From: Streptomyces showdoensis
GTDB lineage: Bacteria; Actinomycetota; Actinomycetes; Streptomycetales; Streptomycetaceae
DNA: 64,000 bases
Assembly: GCF_039535475.1 (NCBI RefSeq)
Contig: NZ_BAAAXG010000007.1
Span: 1 to 64,000, forward strand
Reading direction: 5' to 3'
The notes under the pieces are model-generated. The model saw nothing but the letters and a program-made list of their open reading frames with translations. It was not told the origin of the DNA and searched no databases. The translations under genes were made by a program, and so were the position numbers. Shown here in pieces: positions 34,822 to 42,732 of this stretch. Every line of letters starts with the position of its first letter. Position 1 is the stretch's first letter.

Positions 34822-36179
34822 GCGACACCGGCAACACCCGCCCCTGCCCGGACTGCGCCCGTCCGGTCCGGGCGGCGGACCAGTCCTTCTGCGACGCGTG
34901 TGGCGCGTTCCTGCGCTGGGACACGCCCTCGGCGCGTCCGGCGACGACGGGTTCCGGCGAACCGGCGGCCCCGGCCGGGGAGCCGGGCCGTGGCGGTGCG
35001 GGCACGGCCACGGCCACGGGCGCGACGGCCTCCGAGGCCGCCACGGCACCGCTGCCCGCGGTGCGGGACGCCGAAGACGCCAGGGACGCCAGGGACGAAG
35101 CGAACACCGTGGTCTCCGTGGACGCCGCGGACGGCGGGGACACCGAGGCCGGGGCAGGGGCGGCTCCGGCCGCCGGTGCCCCGGCGGCCGCGTCCCCGTC
35201 CGCACGGACCCCGGCCCCGGCGGGCCCCGCGACCGCCTCCGACGACACGCCCGAGGCGTCGGCGGCGCCCGAGGCGGTCGCGAGCCAGGCGGCGACCGGC
35301 CCCACCCCGGCCCCGGTCACGCCGACCCCCGCTCCCGCCCCCGGCCCCTCCGACACCGTCGTGCGCGCCCTCCTCGTCCCCGTACCGGAGAGCGGCCCCT
35401 CCGCCCCGGCCGCCGTGCTGCCGGGGCGGCCGGACGCGCCGCGCCCCACGGTGCGGGCCGCCGAGGCGCCCGTGGTCGCGCAGGGCGGTGCGCCGTGCGG
35501 GGCCTGCGGGACCGCCAACTCCCCCGGCCGGCACTTCTGCCGGTTCTGCGCGACGCCCCTGGTCGCCCGGCCGGCGACCGAGGCCGAAGGCCCGTACGCC
35601 GGGCAGCGTCCGCGGCTCGCCCGGGACCGTTCGCGCTGGATCGTGCGGGCCCTGGCGACGGCCGCCGTGGTCGCCCTGCTCGTCGGCGGGATCATCGGCG
35701 GGCCGCCCGCCGCCCGTGCGGTGCAGGACCACTTCGCCGACCGGGCCCCCGTCCACCCGGCCGCCTGGCGCGCCTCGCACGCGGCGCCGAAGCAGGGCGC
35801 CTCGATGGCGGGCGACGGCTACTCCAACACCTGGTGGGGCACGGGATACGCGGGCGACTCGGCCGGCCAGTACCTGGAGGCGCTGTTCGGCGAGCCGACC
35901 GACCTGCTGGCGGTGCTGATCACCCCCGGCAGCGGGAAGAACACCACCCGGGCCGACGGCCAGGCGACCCCGCGCACCTTCGACCTGGTGGTCACGGACT
36001 CGGGGGGCGAGACGCACGTCTCGCAGCACCGGATCAACGACGGCGGCACCCAGAAGATCGAGCTGCGGGTGCGGGACGCCGTGTCGGTGCGGCTCGTGGT
36101 GCGCACGGCGTGGCGGGCGGACCCGAGCCGTCAGGTGGCGGTCGCGGAGCTGGAGTTCTTCGGCCGTTCCTTCTCCTGA
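34818..36179 (+). CDS. Zinc-ribbon membrane protein with C-terminal NADase-type glycan-binding-like domain, last CIS gene
   Basis: A 453-residue protein. Two zinc ribbons are visible: CPDC...FCDAC near residues 10-30 and CGAC...FCRFC near 230-250, separated by a disordered Pro/Ala region. A single transmembrane helix is at ~273-294 (WIVRALATAAVVALLVGGIIG). The C-terminal ~155 residues form a beta-rich, discoidin-like domain (YSNTWWGTGYAGDSAGQYLEALFGEPTDL, ...VAVAELEFFGRSF) predicted outside the cytoplasm. It is co-transcribed with the baseplate genes (ATGA overlap). The layout resembles what is reported for CisA, a Streptomyces coelicolor membrane protein needed to dock these particles on the membrane; that match is from memory and not tested. 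Its last 49 bp overlap the convergent MerR gene. Confidence 0.8.
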   Translation: MSDTGNTRPCPDCARPVRAADQSFCDACGAFLRWDTPSARPATTGSGEPAAPAGEPGRGGAGTATATGATASEAATAPLPAVRDAEDARDARDEANTVVSVDAADGGDTEAGAGAAPAAGAPAAASPSARTPAPAGPATASDDTPEASAAPEAVASQAATGPTPAPVTPTPAPAPGPSDTVVRALLVPVPESGPSAPAAVLPGRPDAPRPTVRAAEAPVVAQGGAPCGACGTANSPGRHFCRFCATPLVARPATEAEGPYAGQRPRLARDRSRWIVRALATAAVVALLVGGIIGGPPAARAVQDHFADRAPVHPAAWRASHAAPKQGASMAGDGYSNTWWGTGYAGDSAGQYLEALFGEPTDLLAVLITPGSGKNTTRADGQATPRTFDLVVTDSGGETHVSQHRINDGGTQKIELRVRDAVSVRLVVRTAWRADPSRQVAVAELEFFGRSFS

Positions 36180-37105
36180 GGTCCGGCCGTGAACGGCCGC
36201 GTTCCGGGACCGGTCTTCAGGGCCACGCAGAGCCAGTGGTGGGTCGCGCCCGCCGTCGGCTCGGCGGGGCCCGAGGCCGGCGCGGCGGCCTCGGCCGCGA
36301 GTTCCCAATAACGGGCGATCAGCGGGTCGGCGCCGCGGATCATGAGTCCGGCGAGGCGGCTCCGGAAGCCGCGGGTGTCCCGTACGCCGAGCGCGGCGGC
36401 GTAGGCGGCGACGAAGCAGTCGAGCGCCTCGCCCGCGGCGGGCGGCCGGCCCGCCCGCACCTGGGTCGCCGCGAGGGCGTAGGCCTCGCCCAGGCCCTCG
36501 TAGAGCACGGCGGGCCGGTGGTCGAGGCCGGCCAGGTGGACGACGGGCGCGGGCGCCCGGGCGACGAGTTCGTGCAGGCGGGCGAAGGCGAGCACCTGGG
36601 CGGGCGTCGGGTCCCCGGGAGGGTCGGGGACGGCGACGCCGACGATCGCGGCGGCGAGCCGGGACGGCATCCGCACGGGCAGCGTGCGGCGCCAGAAGCG
36701 GGCCAGGGCCGTGGTGTCGGGCGGTACGGGCACGGCCCCGAGCAGCCGCAGCCGTTCCGCCCGCTCCTCGGCGGTGCAGTCCCGGAGGAGCCGCAGCGAG
36801 GCCTCCTGCCAGCGCAGGGCGGCGAGCCGGCCGCCGACCTCCCGCAGGCGTCCCGCGACGACGTCCTCCAGGGCGTCGTCGCGGTCGAGCACCCGGCCGA
36901 CGTCCGGGACGGGCAGGTCGAGGGTGCGCAGGGCGCGGATCAGCCGGATCCGGTCCAGGGCCTCGGGCCCGTACCGCCGGTGGCCGCCGCCGCTGCGGCC
37001 GGCCTCCGGGACCAGTCCGCGGTCGGAGTAGAAGCGGACGGTCTTGACGGTGACGCCCGCGCGCTCGGCGAGCTCCCCGATGCTCCACAGCTCCTCTGCG
37101 GACAC
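36131..37105 (-). CDS. MerR-family regulator
   Basis: A 324-residue regulator. Residues 6-75 are a MerR helix-turn-helix: WSIGELAERAGVTVKTVRFYSDRGLVPEAGRSGGGHRRYGPEALDRI. A helical dimerisation segment follows, then ~200 residues of alpha-helical effector region with no cysteine metal-binding pattern typical of metal sensors. It faces the fused hydrolase gene across a promoter with a 19-bp spacer, the architecture MerR proteins activate, so it probably controls that gene. Its 3' end overlaps the convergent CIS gene by 49 bp. Confidence 0.85.
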   Translation of the reverse strand: MSAEELWSIGELAERAGVTVKTVRFYSDRGLVPEAGRSGGGHRRYGPEALDRIRLIRALRTLDLPVPDVGRVLDRDDALEDVVAGRLREVGGRLAALRWQEASLRLLRDCTAEERAERLRLLGAVPVPPDTTALARFWRRTLPVRMPSRLAAAIVGVAVPDPPGDPTPAQVLAFARLHELVARAPAPVVHLAGLDHRPAVLYEGLGEAYALAATQVRAGRPPAAGEALDCFVAAYAAALGVRDTRGFRSRLAGLMIRGADPLIARYWELAAEAAAPASGPAEPTAGATHHWLCVALKTGPGTRPFTAGPQEKERPKNSSSATAT

Positions 37106-37161
37106 GACACGAACCCCCCGTCGTCGCGGACCCCCAGGCTAGCCTCCGCCCCCCGTCCCGC

Positions 37162-37192
37162 TTGAACCTCCCCCGGGGGGAGTTCCTACCGT
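37162..37192 (+). promoter_or_regulatory. MerR-type promoter with 19-bp spacer and internal palindrome
   Basis: The -35 TTGAAC (37162-37167) and -10 TACCGT (37187-37192) are separated by 19 bp. The spacer holds CTCCCC and GGGGAG arms, matching promoters that MerR-family proteins untwist. The downstream gene starts at 37239. Confidence 0.65.
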
Positions 37193-37238
37193 TCCCGCGT
37201 CCGCCGGGAGTCGGGCGGGAACGCGAGGAGACGAGACG

Positions 37239-38720
37239 ATGACCGCTTTCGTGTTGGTGTCGGGCCCCTTCACCGGGGGCTGGGTGTGGCGGGAGGTCGC
37301 CGGGCGGCTGCGGGCGGCGGGGGCCGAGGCCCTTCCGCTGTCCTTGACGGGGATGGGGGACGGCCCCGCCGGGGGGCCGGAGACGGACCTGGAGACGCAT
37401 GTCGCGGACGTGGTGCGGGCGGTCGACGCCTGTGGCGCGGCCGAGGTGGTGCTCGTCGGGCACGACTACGGCATCCATCCGGTGCTCGGCGCCGCCGACC
37501 GGCGGCCGGGGCGGGTGGCGCGGGTGGTGTACCTGGACTCCGGGATGCCGGGGGACGGGGACGCGGCGCTCGCCCTCGCGCCCGAGGGGACCGTGGCGCG
37601 GGACGGGTTCGTGGCGCCGCCGTCGGGCGAGGGGTGGGCGCGGTGGGGCAGCCTGGACGGGATTCCGGCGGAGGCCCTGGACCGGCTGGACCGGCTCGCC
37701 GTGCCGCAGCCGGAGCGGACGCTGACCCAGCCGCTGCGGCTGGCCGGCGCTCCCTTCGACCGGCCGACGACCGGGGTGCTGTGCACGGCGAACGGCTCCG
37801 GGATCGCGATGGTCGAGATGCTGGTGGCCTCGGGGCCGCCGGCGTTCCGGGTGCTGGCCGATCCGAGGGTGGGCTTCCTCGAACTGGCCACCGGGCACTG
37901 GCCGATGCTCTCGGCCCCCGGCGACCTCGCCGAGGCGCTGCTGCGGGCGGCCGCGGACGAGGGGCACCGGGTGGAGGCGCCGGAGCACGAGGCCTGGCCC
38001 GCGCACGCGGGCGCCTTCCTCCTGGACGTCCCGGAGCGGCCGCGGGACCGCAGGGGCCGGGTCGACCTGCACCTGCCGGAGGCCGAGGGCCCGCGCCCGG
38101 CGGTGCTGTTCGTGCACGGCGGGCCGGTCCCGCCCGACCGGCGGCCCACGCCGAGGGACTCGCCGACCCTGCTCGGCTACGCCCGGTACGTGGCGGGCCT
38201 GGGCGCGGTCGGGGCGACCCTGGACCATCGCCTCCACGACCTGGCGGACTACCCGCGCGCGGCGGAGGACCTCGCCGAGGCGGTCGATCTGGTCCGTGCC
38301 GACCCGCGCGTGGACGGGGACCGGATCGCCCTGTGGTTCCTGTCGGCCGGCGGCCTCCTCTCGGCGGACTGGCTCGCGGCGCCGCCGCCCTGGCTCCGGG
38401 CCGTGGCCCTGAGCTACCCGGTCCTCGCGCCGCCGTCGACGTGGCGTGCGGTGCACCCGCGGTTCCGGCCGGTCGGGGCGGTGGCGGCGGCGAGCCCGCC
38501 GATCGTGCTCTCCCGGGCGGGCCTGGAGCACGAGGTGTTCGCGACGGCGGTGGAGGAGTTCCTGGTCGCCGCCGGGGAGGCGGGCGCCGAGCTCGACCTC
38601 GTCGAGGTGCCGCTCGCCCGCCACGGCTTCGAGACCCTGGACCACACGGAGGAGACCCGCGCGGCCGTGGCCCGCGCGACGCGTGCGGTGCTCGGGCGGC
38701 TGCTGCCGACGGCGGACTGA
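37239..38720 (+). CDS. Fusion of two alpha/beta hydrolase domains
   Basis: A 493-residue protein with two hydrolase domains in tandem. The first (residues 1-~245) starts FVLVSGPFTGGWVW and has the nucleophile elbow VGHDYGIH near residue 74, with Asp in the usual Ser position, and GHWPM near the end as catalytic His. The second (~255-493) has the HGG oxyanion motif (LFVHGGPVP), a FLSAGGLLS Ser elbow and His in RHGFETLD. Families with Asp nucleophiles include dehalogenases and epoxide hydrolases; the first domain instead resembles MES-type esterases, so its chemistry is unclear. ATG 37239 has GAGGAGAC upstream. The MerR promoter suggests induction by an unknown compound. Confidence 0.82.
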   Translation: MTAFVLVSGPFTGGWVWREVAGRLRAAGAEALPLSLTGMGDGPAGGPETDLETHVADVVRAVDACGAAEVVLVGHDYGIHPVLGAADRRPGRVARVVYLDSGMPGDGDAALALAPEGTVARDGFVAPPSGEGWARWGSLDGIPAEALDRLDRLAVPQPERTLTQPLRLAGAPFDRPTTGVLCTANGSGIAMVEMLVASGPPAFRVLADPRVGFLELATGHWPMLSAPGDLAEALLRAAADEGHRVEAPEHEAWPAHAGAFLLDVPERPRDRRGRVDLHLPEAEGPRPAVLFVHGGPVPPDRRPTPRDSPTLLGYARYVAGLGAVGATLDHRLHDLADYPRAAEDLAEAVDLVRADPRVDGDRIALWFLSAGGLLSADWLAAPPPWLRAVALSYPVLAPPSTWRAVHPRFRPVGAVAAASPPIVLSRAGLEHEVFATAVEEFLVAAGEAGAELDLVEVPLARHGFETLDHTEETRAAVARATRAVLGRLLPTAD

Positions 38721-38829
38721 ACCGGCGGCGAGCCGGCCGGCCGGTCCGGGGCGGGGCGGGGGCGGTGCGGGGGCGGGGCGGGGGTTCAGGTGCGCCGGTC
38801 GGTGAGCGGACCCCGTTCCTGATCGAAGC

Positions 38830-38880
38830 ATGCAATGCGCGTTTGCACATATAGCGCGTCTGCAATTATTGTGGAGGCAC
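38830..38880 (+). promoter_or_regulatory. AT-rich promoter/operator of the MFS gene with TGCAA/TTGCA repeats
   Basis: In an otherwise GC-rich window this stretch carries TGCAA (38832-38836), TTGCA (38844-38848) and TGCAA (38861-38865), making inverted pairs, with TATAGC between them as a possible -10. MarR- or TetR-type repressors often bind such elements in front of exporters. No regulator gene is next to it. Confidence 0.45.
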
Positions 38881-38919
38881 GTAAACAGCTCACTCAAGCA
38901 CGTACGGAAGGGTTGAGCC

Positions 38920-40119
38920 ATGCCGCTCGCACTCCTCGCCCTGGCCATCGGGGCCTTCGGGATCGGCACCACCGAGTTCGTGATCATGGGCGTGCTGCCC
39001 CAGGTCGCCGGCGATTTCGGTGTCTCCATCCCCACCGCCGGCCTGCTGGTCACCGGTTACGCGCTCGGCGTGGTCATCGGCGCGCCGGTGCTGACCGTCC
39101 TGGGCAACAAGGTGAGCCGCAAGCGGATGCTCATGGTGCTGATGGGGCTCTTCGTGGTCGGCAACCTGGTCTCCGCGCTCGCCCCGAGCTTCGGGCTCAT
39201 GCTGACCGGCCGGGTCATCGCCTCACTGGCGCACGGCTCGTTCTTCGGGATCGGCTCCGTCGTCGCGGCCGGGCTGGTCGCCCCGGACAAGAAGGCCGGC
39301 GCCATCGCCACCATGTTCACCGGCCTGACCGTCGCCAACATCGTCGGCGTACCGCTCGGCACCTTCATCGGGCAGGCCGCCGGCTGGCGCGTCACCTTCG
39401 CGATCGTCGCCGCCCTCGGCGTGGTAGGACTGCTCGGCATCGCCCGGCTCGTGCCCGCCATGCCCCGCCCCGAGGGCGCCCACCTGCGCCGGGAGCTCAC
39501 CGCCTTCCGCAACCCGCAGGTGCTGCTCGCCATGGCGATGACCGTGCTCGGCTTCGGCGGCGTCTTCGCCGCGATCACCTACATCGCCCCGATGATGACC
39601 GAGGTCGCCGGCTACTCCGAGGGCGCGATCACCTGGCTGCTCGTCCTCTTCGGCGTCGGCATGTTCGCCGGCAACCTGATCGGCGGCCGGTACGCCGACC
39701 GCGCCCTGATGCCCCTGCTGTACGTCACCCTGGGCGGGCTCGCGACCGTCCTCGCCCTCTTCACCCTGATCGCCGGCGACAAGATCCTCGCCGCCGTCGC
39801 GATCACCCTGATCGGAGCCCTCGGCTTCGCCACCGTGCCGCCGCTGCAGAAGCGCGTCCTCGACCAGGCCCACGGCGCCCCGACCCTGGCCTCCGCCGTC
39901 AACATCGGCGCCTTCAACCTGGGCAACGCGCTCGCCGCCTGGCTCGGCGGCATCGTGATCGCCCGCGGCTTCGGCTACACCTCACCGAACTGGGTCGGCG
40001 CCGCCCTCGCCGCGGCCGCCCTCGGCCTCGCCTTCTGGTCCGCCGCGCTGGAGCGCCGCGCCCCGGCGGCGGCGCCCGCGGGTACCGAGACCGCCGCCCG
40101 CGTCGCCGTACACCACTGA
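38920..40119 (+). CDS. MFS transporter, drug:H+ antiporter family (AraJ/YdhP-like)
   Basis: A 399-residue inner-membrane exporter with 12 predicted helices. The start PLALLALAIGAFGIGTTEFVIMGVLP and the loop GNKVSRKRML between helices 2 and 3 are typical of DHA1-type transporters; RVIASLAHGSFFGIGSVVAAGLV is the conserved helix 4-5 region. It probably exports sugars or small drugs. ATG 38920 lies 55 bp behind TGCAA/TTGCA operator-like repeats. The GlcG-like gene follows 96 bp downstream, so the two may be co-regulated. Confidence 0.9.
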   Translation: MPLALLALAIGAFGIGTTEFVIMGVLPQVAGDFGVSIPTAGLLVTGYALGVVIGAPVLTVLGNKVSRKRMLMVLMGLFVVGNLVSALAPSFGLMLTGRVIASLAHGSFFGIGSVVAAGLVAPDKKAGAIATMFTGLTVANIVGVPLGTFIGQAAGWRVTFAIVAALGVVGLLGIARLVPAMPRPEGAHLRRELTAFRNPQVLLAMAMTVLGFGGVFAAITYIAPMMTEVAGYSEGAITWLLVLFGVGMFAGNLIGGRYADRALMPLLYVTLGGLATVLALFTLIAGDKILAAVAITLIGALGFATVPPLQKRVLDQAHGAPTLASAVNIGAFNLGNALAAWLGGIVIARGFGYTSPNWVGAALAAAALGLAFWSAALERRAPAAAPAGTETAARVAVHH

Positions 40120-40140
40120 TCCCCCGCCCTCATCCCCTGT

Positions 40141-40195
40141 CCCCCTCTCCCCCCTCTCCCCCCTATCCCCCCTATCCCCCCTATCCCCCCTATCC
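40141..40195. repeat. 9-bp polypyrimidine tandem repeat, G-quadruplex-prone on the minus strand
   Basis: Units of TCTCCCCCC and then four of TATCCCCCC fill the gap before the GlcG-like gene. The complementary strand has at least four runs of six G separated by three bases, a strong quadruplex pattern. It lies just upstream of the AAGGAAAG ribosome site. Confidence 0.8.
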
Positions 40196-40215
40196 ACCGC
40201 AAGGAAAGCCCCACC

Positions 40216-40626
40216 ATGAGCCTCACCCTCCACGACGCCGAGACCCTGATCACCGCCGCCCGCCGGGCCGCCGACACCGCCGGGGTCACGGTCAGCGTCA
40301 CCGTCCTCGACGCCGGCGGCCACCTGCTCGCCTTCCGCCGTGACGACCGCGCCGTGCTGATCTCCGGCGAGACCAGCACCCGCAAGGCGTACACCGCGCT
40401 CCAGCTGAACGCGCCCACCGCCGACCTGGTCGACCTCGTCAAGCCCGACGGGCCGTTCCACTCGCTGCCCACCGCGCTCGACCGGCCGCTGCTCTTCATC
40501 GCCGGCGGCGTGCCCGTGCACCGCGAGGGACGGCTCGTCGGGGCCCTCGGCATCGGCGGCGGGGCCCCCGAGCAGGACCACTCCTTCGCGGTCGCGGCCC
40601 TCGCCGCGACGGACGGACTCGGCTGA
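40216..40626 (+). CDS. GlcG/HbpS-family protein
   Basis: A 136-residue member of the family that includes GlcG and the haem-binding Streptomyces HbpS. The features are VSVTVLDAGGHLLAFRRDD, ISGETSTRKAYTALQL and the C-terminal GALGIGGGAPEQD. The usual secretion signal of HbpS is absent, so it is cytoplasmic. No enzymatic role is established for this group. ATG 40216 has AAGGAAAG upstream. It probably forms a transcription unit with the MFS gene, separated by a 9-bp repeat tract. Confidence 0.85.
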   Translation: MSLTLHDAETLITAARRAADTAGVTVSVTVLDAGGHLLAFRRDDRAVLISGETSTRKAYTALQLNAPTADLVDLVKPDGPFHSLPTALDRPLLFIAGGVPVHREGRLVGALGIGGGAPEQDHSFAVAALAATDGLG

Positions 40627-40650
40627 CCGGTCCCGGACCCCGGGCCGTAC

Positions 40651-40685
40651 GGCCCGCCCCTCCGCATCAGGCGGAGGGGCGGGCC
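40651..40685. terminator. Terminator hairpin after the GlcG-like gene
   Basis: A perfect 15-bp stem (40651-40665 with 40671-40685) and a 5-base loop, followed by GTTTC. It lies between convergent genes. Confidence 0.8.
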
Positions 40686-40778
40686 GTTTCCGTGTCCCGA
40701 AGGGCCCCGAAGGTCGGTCGACGAAGACCACGGGGGCGCTCCGGGCCCCTTCCCGCCCCCGGAGCCGCCCCCCGTCCG

Positions 40779-41945
40779 TCACACCCGTCGCAGTGCGCCG
40801 TCGGTGCGCAGGTCGGTGAGGGTGGGGTAGCCGTCGACGGCCATGATCAGGTCGGTTTCGGCGAGCAGGGAGCGCAGGACGTGGACGATGCCGTCGGTGC
40901 CGCCGAGGGCGGCGCCGTAGGCGTAGGGGCGGCCGATGCCGACGGCGGTGGCTCCGAGGGCGAGGGCCTTGATCACGTCGGCGCCGGTGCGGATGCCGGA
41001 GTCGAACAGGACGGGCAGGCCGTCGGCGGCGGCGACCACGTCCGGGAGGGCGTCGAGGGCGGGCAGTCCGCCGTCGGCCTGCCGGCCGCCGTGGTTGGAG
41101 CAGTAGACGCCGTCCACGCCGCCGTCCCGCGCGCGGCGCACGTCCTCGGGGTGGCACAGGCCCTTGAGGACGATCGGCAGGTCGGTCAGCGAGCGCAGCC
41201 AGGGAAGGTCGTCCCAGGTCAGGGGGTTGCCGAAGATGCCGGTCCATTCCAGGACGGCGGCCTGCGGATCCTCCTCCGGGGACTTGGCGAGGCGGGCGCG
41301 GAAGACGGGGTCGGAGGTGTAGTTGGCGAGGGCGTGGCCGCGCAGCTGGGGGAAGTTGCCGGTGGCGAGGTCGCGGGGGCGCCAGCCGGTGAGCCAGGTG
41401 TCGAGGGTGATCACGATGCCCCGGAAGCCGGCCGCCTCGGCCCGGTGCACCAGGCTCTCCGCCAGGGCCCGGTCGGTGGGGGTGTAGAGCTGGAAGAAGC
41501 CCGGGGTGTCGCCGAGTCCGGCGGCGACGTCCTCCAGCGGATCCACGCTCAGCGTGGAGGCGATCATCGGGACCCCCGTCCGGGCGGCGGCCCGGGCGGT
41601 CGCCAGATCGCCGTGCCCGTCCTGCGTGCACAGACCGATCACACCGACCGGCGCCATGAACAGCGGGGAGGGCAGCGTCGTCCCGAACAGGTCGACCGAC
41701 AGGTCGCGCTGCGCGGCGCCGACCATCATCCGGGGCACCAGCCCCCACCTGCGGAAGGCCTCCGTGTTCGCCCGCTGCGTGTGCTCGTCACCCGCACCCC
41801 CGGCCACGTACGACCACACCGACGGCGGCAGCGCGGCCCGCGCCCGCTCCTCCAGCCCGGCGAAGGTCATCGGGAACGCGGGCAGGGTGCCGAAGAGCCC
41901 GGCCAGGTAGATCTCGTTCTGGTAGTCGCCGAACCGCTGGGTCAT
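40779..41945 (-). CDS. FMN-dependent alpha-hydroxy-acid oxidase (lactate 2-monooxygenase-like)
   Basis: A 388-residue TIM-barrel flavoenzyme that oxidises L-lactate or a similar 2-hydroxy acid. The start [46 protein letters not shown] is typical of the actinobacterial lactate monooxygenase/oxidase group. FMN and substrate residues are visible in [10 protein letters not shown], in LYTPTDR and in the catalytic His segment [14 protein letters not shown], followed by [28 protein letters not shown]. It starts at ATG 41945 with a weak GAAGGAC site. It stands alone, 107 bp after the Cyt-like gene on the same strand. Confidence 0.9.
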   Translation of the reverse strand: MTQRFGDYQNEIYLAGLFGTLPAFPMTFAGLEERARAALPPSVWSYVAGGAGDEHTQRANTEAFRRWGLVPRMMVGAAQRDLSVDLFGTTLPSPLFMAPVGVIGLCTQDGHGDLATARAAARTGVPMIASTLSVDPLEDVAAGLGDTPGFFQLYTPTDRALAESLVHRAEAAGFRGIVITLDTWLTGWRPRDLATGNFPQLRGHALANYTSDPVFRARLAKSPEEDPQAAVLEWTGIFGNPLTWDDLPWLRSLTDLPIVLKGLCHPEDVRRARDGGVDGVYCSNHGGRQADGGLPALDALPDVVAAADGLPVLFDSGIRTGADVIKALALGATAVGIGRPYAYGAALGGTDGIVHVLRSLLAETDLIMAVDGYPTLTDLRTDGALRRV

Positions 41946-42051
41946 CGCGCGTCTCGTCCTTCCGCCGGTCTCCGCTGTGCGGCGAAACTACCGCCCGGTA
42001 CCCGCGGAGGGCCATGGCCCGGGACGGCGGGCCGTGACGTGGCGCGGGAGG

Positions 42052-42636
42052 TCAGGCGGCGAGGGCCTGCGCGAGCTCCTGGCGCAGGACGATCGCGTTC
42101 AGGCGGATCGCGAACGGGACGGCGTCGGTCATCTCCAGGGCGCCGACGGCCGCCTTGTCGAGGCCGATGGTGACGTCGATGCAGAACGCGATGGCGTACA
42201 TGTGACCGCCCGTCTCCTCGTCCTGGAGGGCGAAGAACAGGTCCCGGTAGTAGCGGGTGCGGTCGGCGCCCTCCTCGTAGTACGAGAGTCCCGGCAGGCC
42301 CTCCTGGGCGGCGAGGCCCGTGAAGGCCTCGACGAGTTCGCGCTCGACGGTGCCCCAGAAGGACGCCTGCGCCGACTCGGGCGGCAGGGCCTGGCGGACC
42401 GCCTCCTTGAGGGAGAGCACCATGACGAGGACGGGGGCGTGTTCCTGGAGCCCCCAGCCGCGGACCATCCGCACGATGCCGCTGTCGGGGATCGCCTCGG
42501 CGGCGGCGCGGATGTGGTCGAAGTCGTAGTTGACGGTGGCGGGGGCGATGGCCTCCTGGAAGGCGTGGCCGAGGGCCTGCGCCTGGGCGAGGTGGGCGGG
42601 GCCCACCTCGATGACCGTCTTGAAGCTGGCGGCCAA
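42052..42636 (-). CDS. Cyt-type (Cyt1/Cyt2 delta-endotoxin-like) pore-forming protein
   Basis: A 194-residue protein that aligns along its length with Bacillus thuringiensis Cyt2 toxins. Matching features in order are AQALGHAFQEAI-P, the Asn-rich NYDFDHI, AEAIPDSGIV, VLVMVLSLKEA, SFWGTVERELVEAFTGL, RTRYYRDLFFALQDEETGGHMYA, the hydrophobic VDVT-like strand (CIDVTIGLDKAAV) and the closing LRQELAQAL. There is no signal peptide, as in Cyt proteins. The start is TTG 42636, supported by AAGGAGG four bases upstream. Family members permeabilise membranes. It stands alone, divergent from the sulfite oxidase-like gene. The match is by my own alignment from memory. Confidence 0.78.
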   Translation of the reverse strand: MAASFKTVIEVGPAHLAQAQALGHAFQEAIAPATVNYDFDHIRAAAEAIPDSGIVRMVRGWGLQEHAPVLVMVLSLKEAVRQALPPESAQASFWGTVERELVEAFTGLAAQEGLPGLSYYEEGADRTRYYRDLFFALQDEETGGHMYAIAFCIDVTIGLDKAAVGALEMTDAVPFAIRLNAIVLRQELAQALAA

Positions 42637-42668
42637 GAGTCCTCCTTAAACAATCTGTTGATCGAGGA

Positions 42669-42683
42669 GGGTCAGTATGACCC
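42669..42683. promoter_or_regulatory. GGGTCA-GTA-TGACCC palindrome in a divergent promoter region
   Basis: A perfect 6-bp inverted repeat with a 3-bp centre between the Cyt-like gene (minus) and the sulfite oxidase-like gene (plus). A candidate operator for one or both genes; no adjacent repressor is seen. Confidence 0.4.
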
Positions 42684-42732
42684 AGCGCACGGCGGGTGGC
42701 CCAGGAGGGTCCGGGCGTAGCCTGGAAGGACC

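Noticed and set aside
17429..36179. The CIS as a prophage
   Set aside because: There are no capsid, terminase, portal, integrase or lysis genes. The gene order matches extracellular-type contractile systems.
34446..39053. 1535-codon minus-strand open frame
   Set aside because: It spans several well-supported genes on the opposite strand and has low-complexity composition; a shadow.
42129..42653. Alternative frame over the Cyt-like gene starting at ATG
   Set aside because: Its sequence is Arg/Ser/Pro-rich without family similarity; the TTG-started frame with AAGGAGG carries the Cyt alignment.
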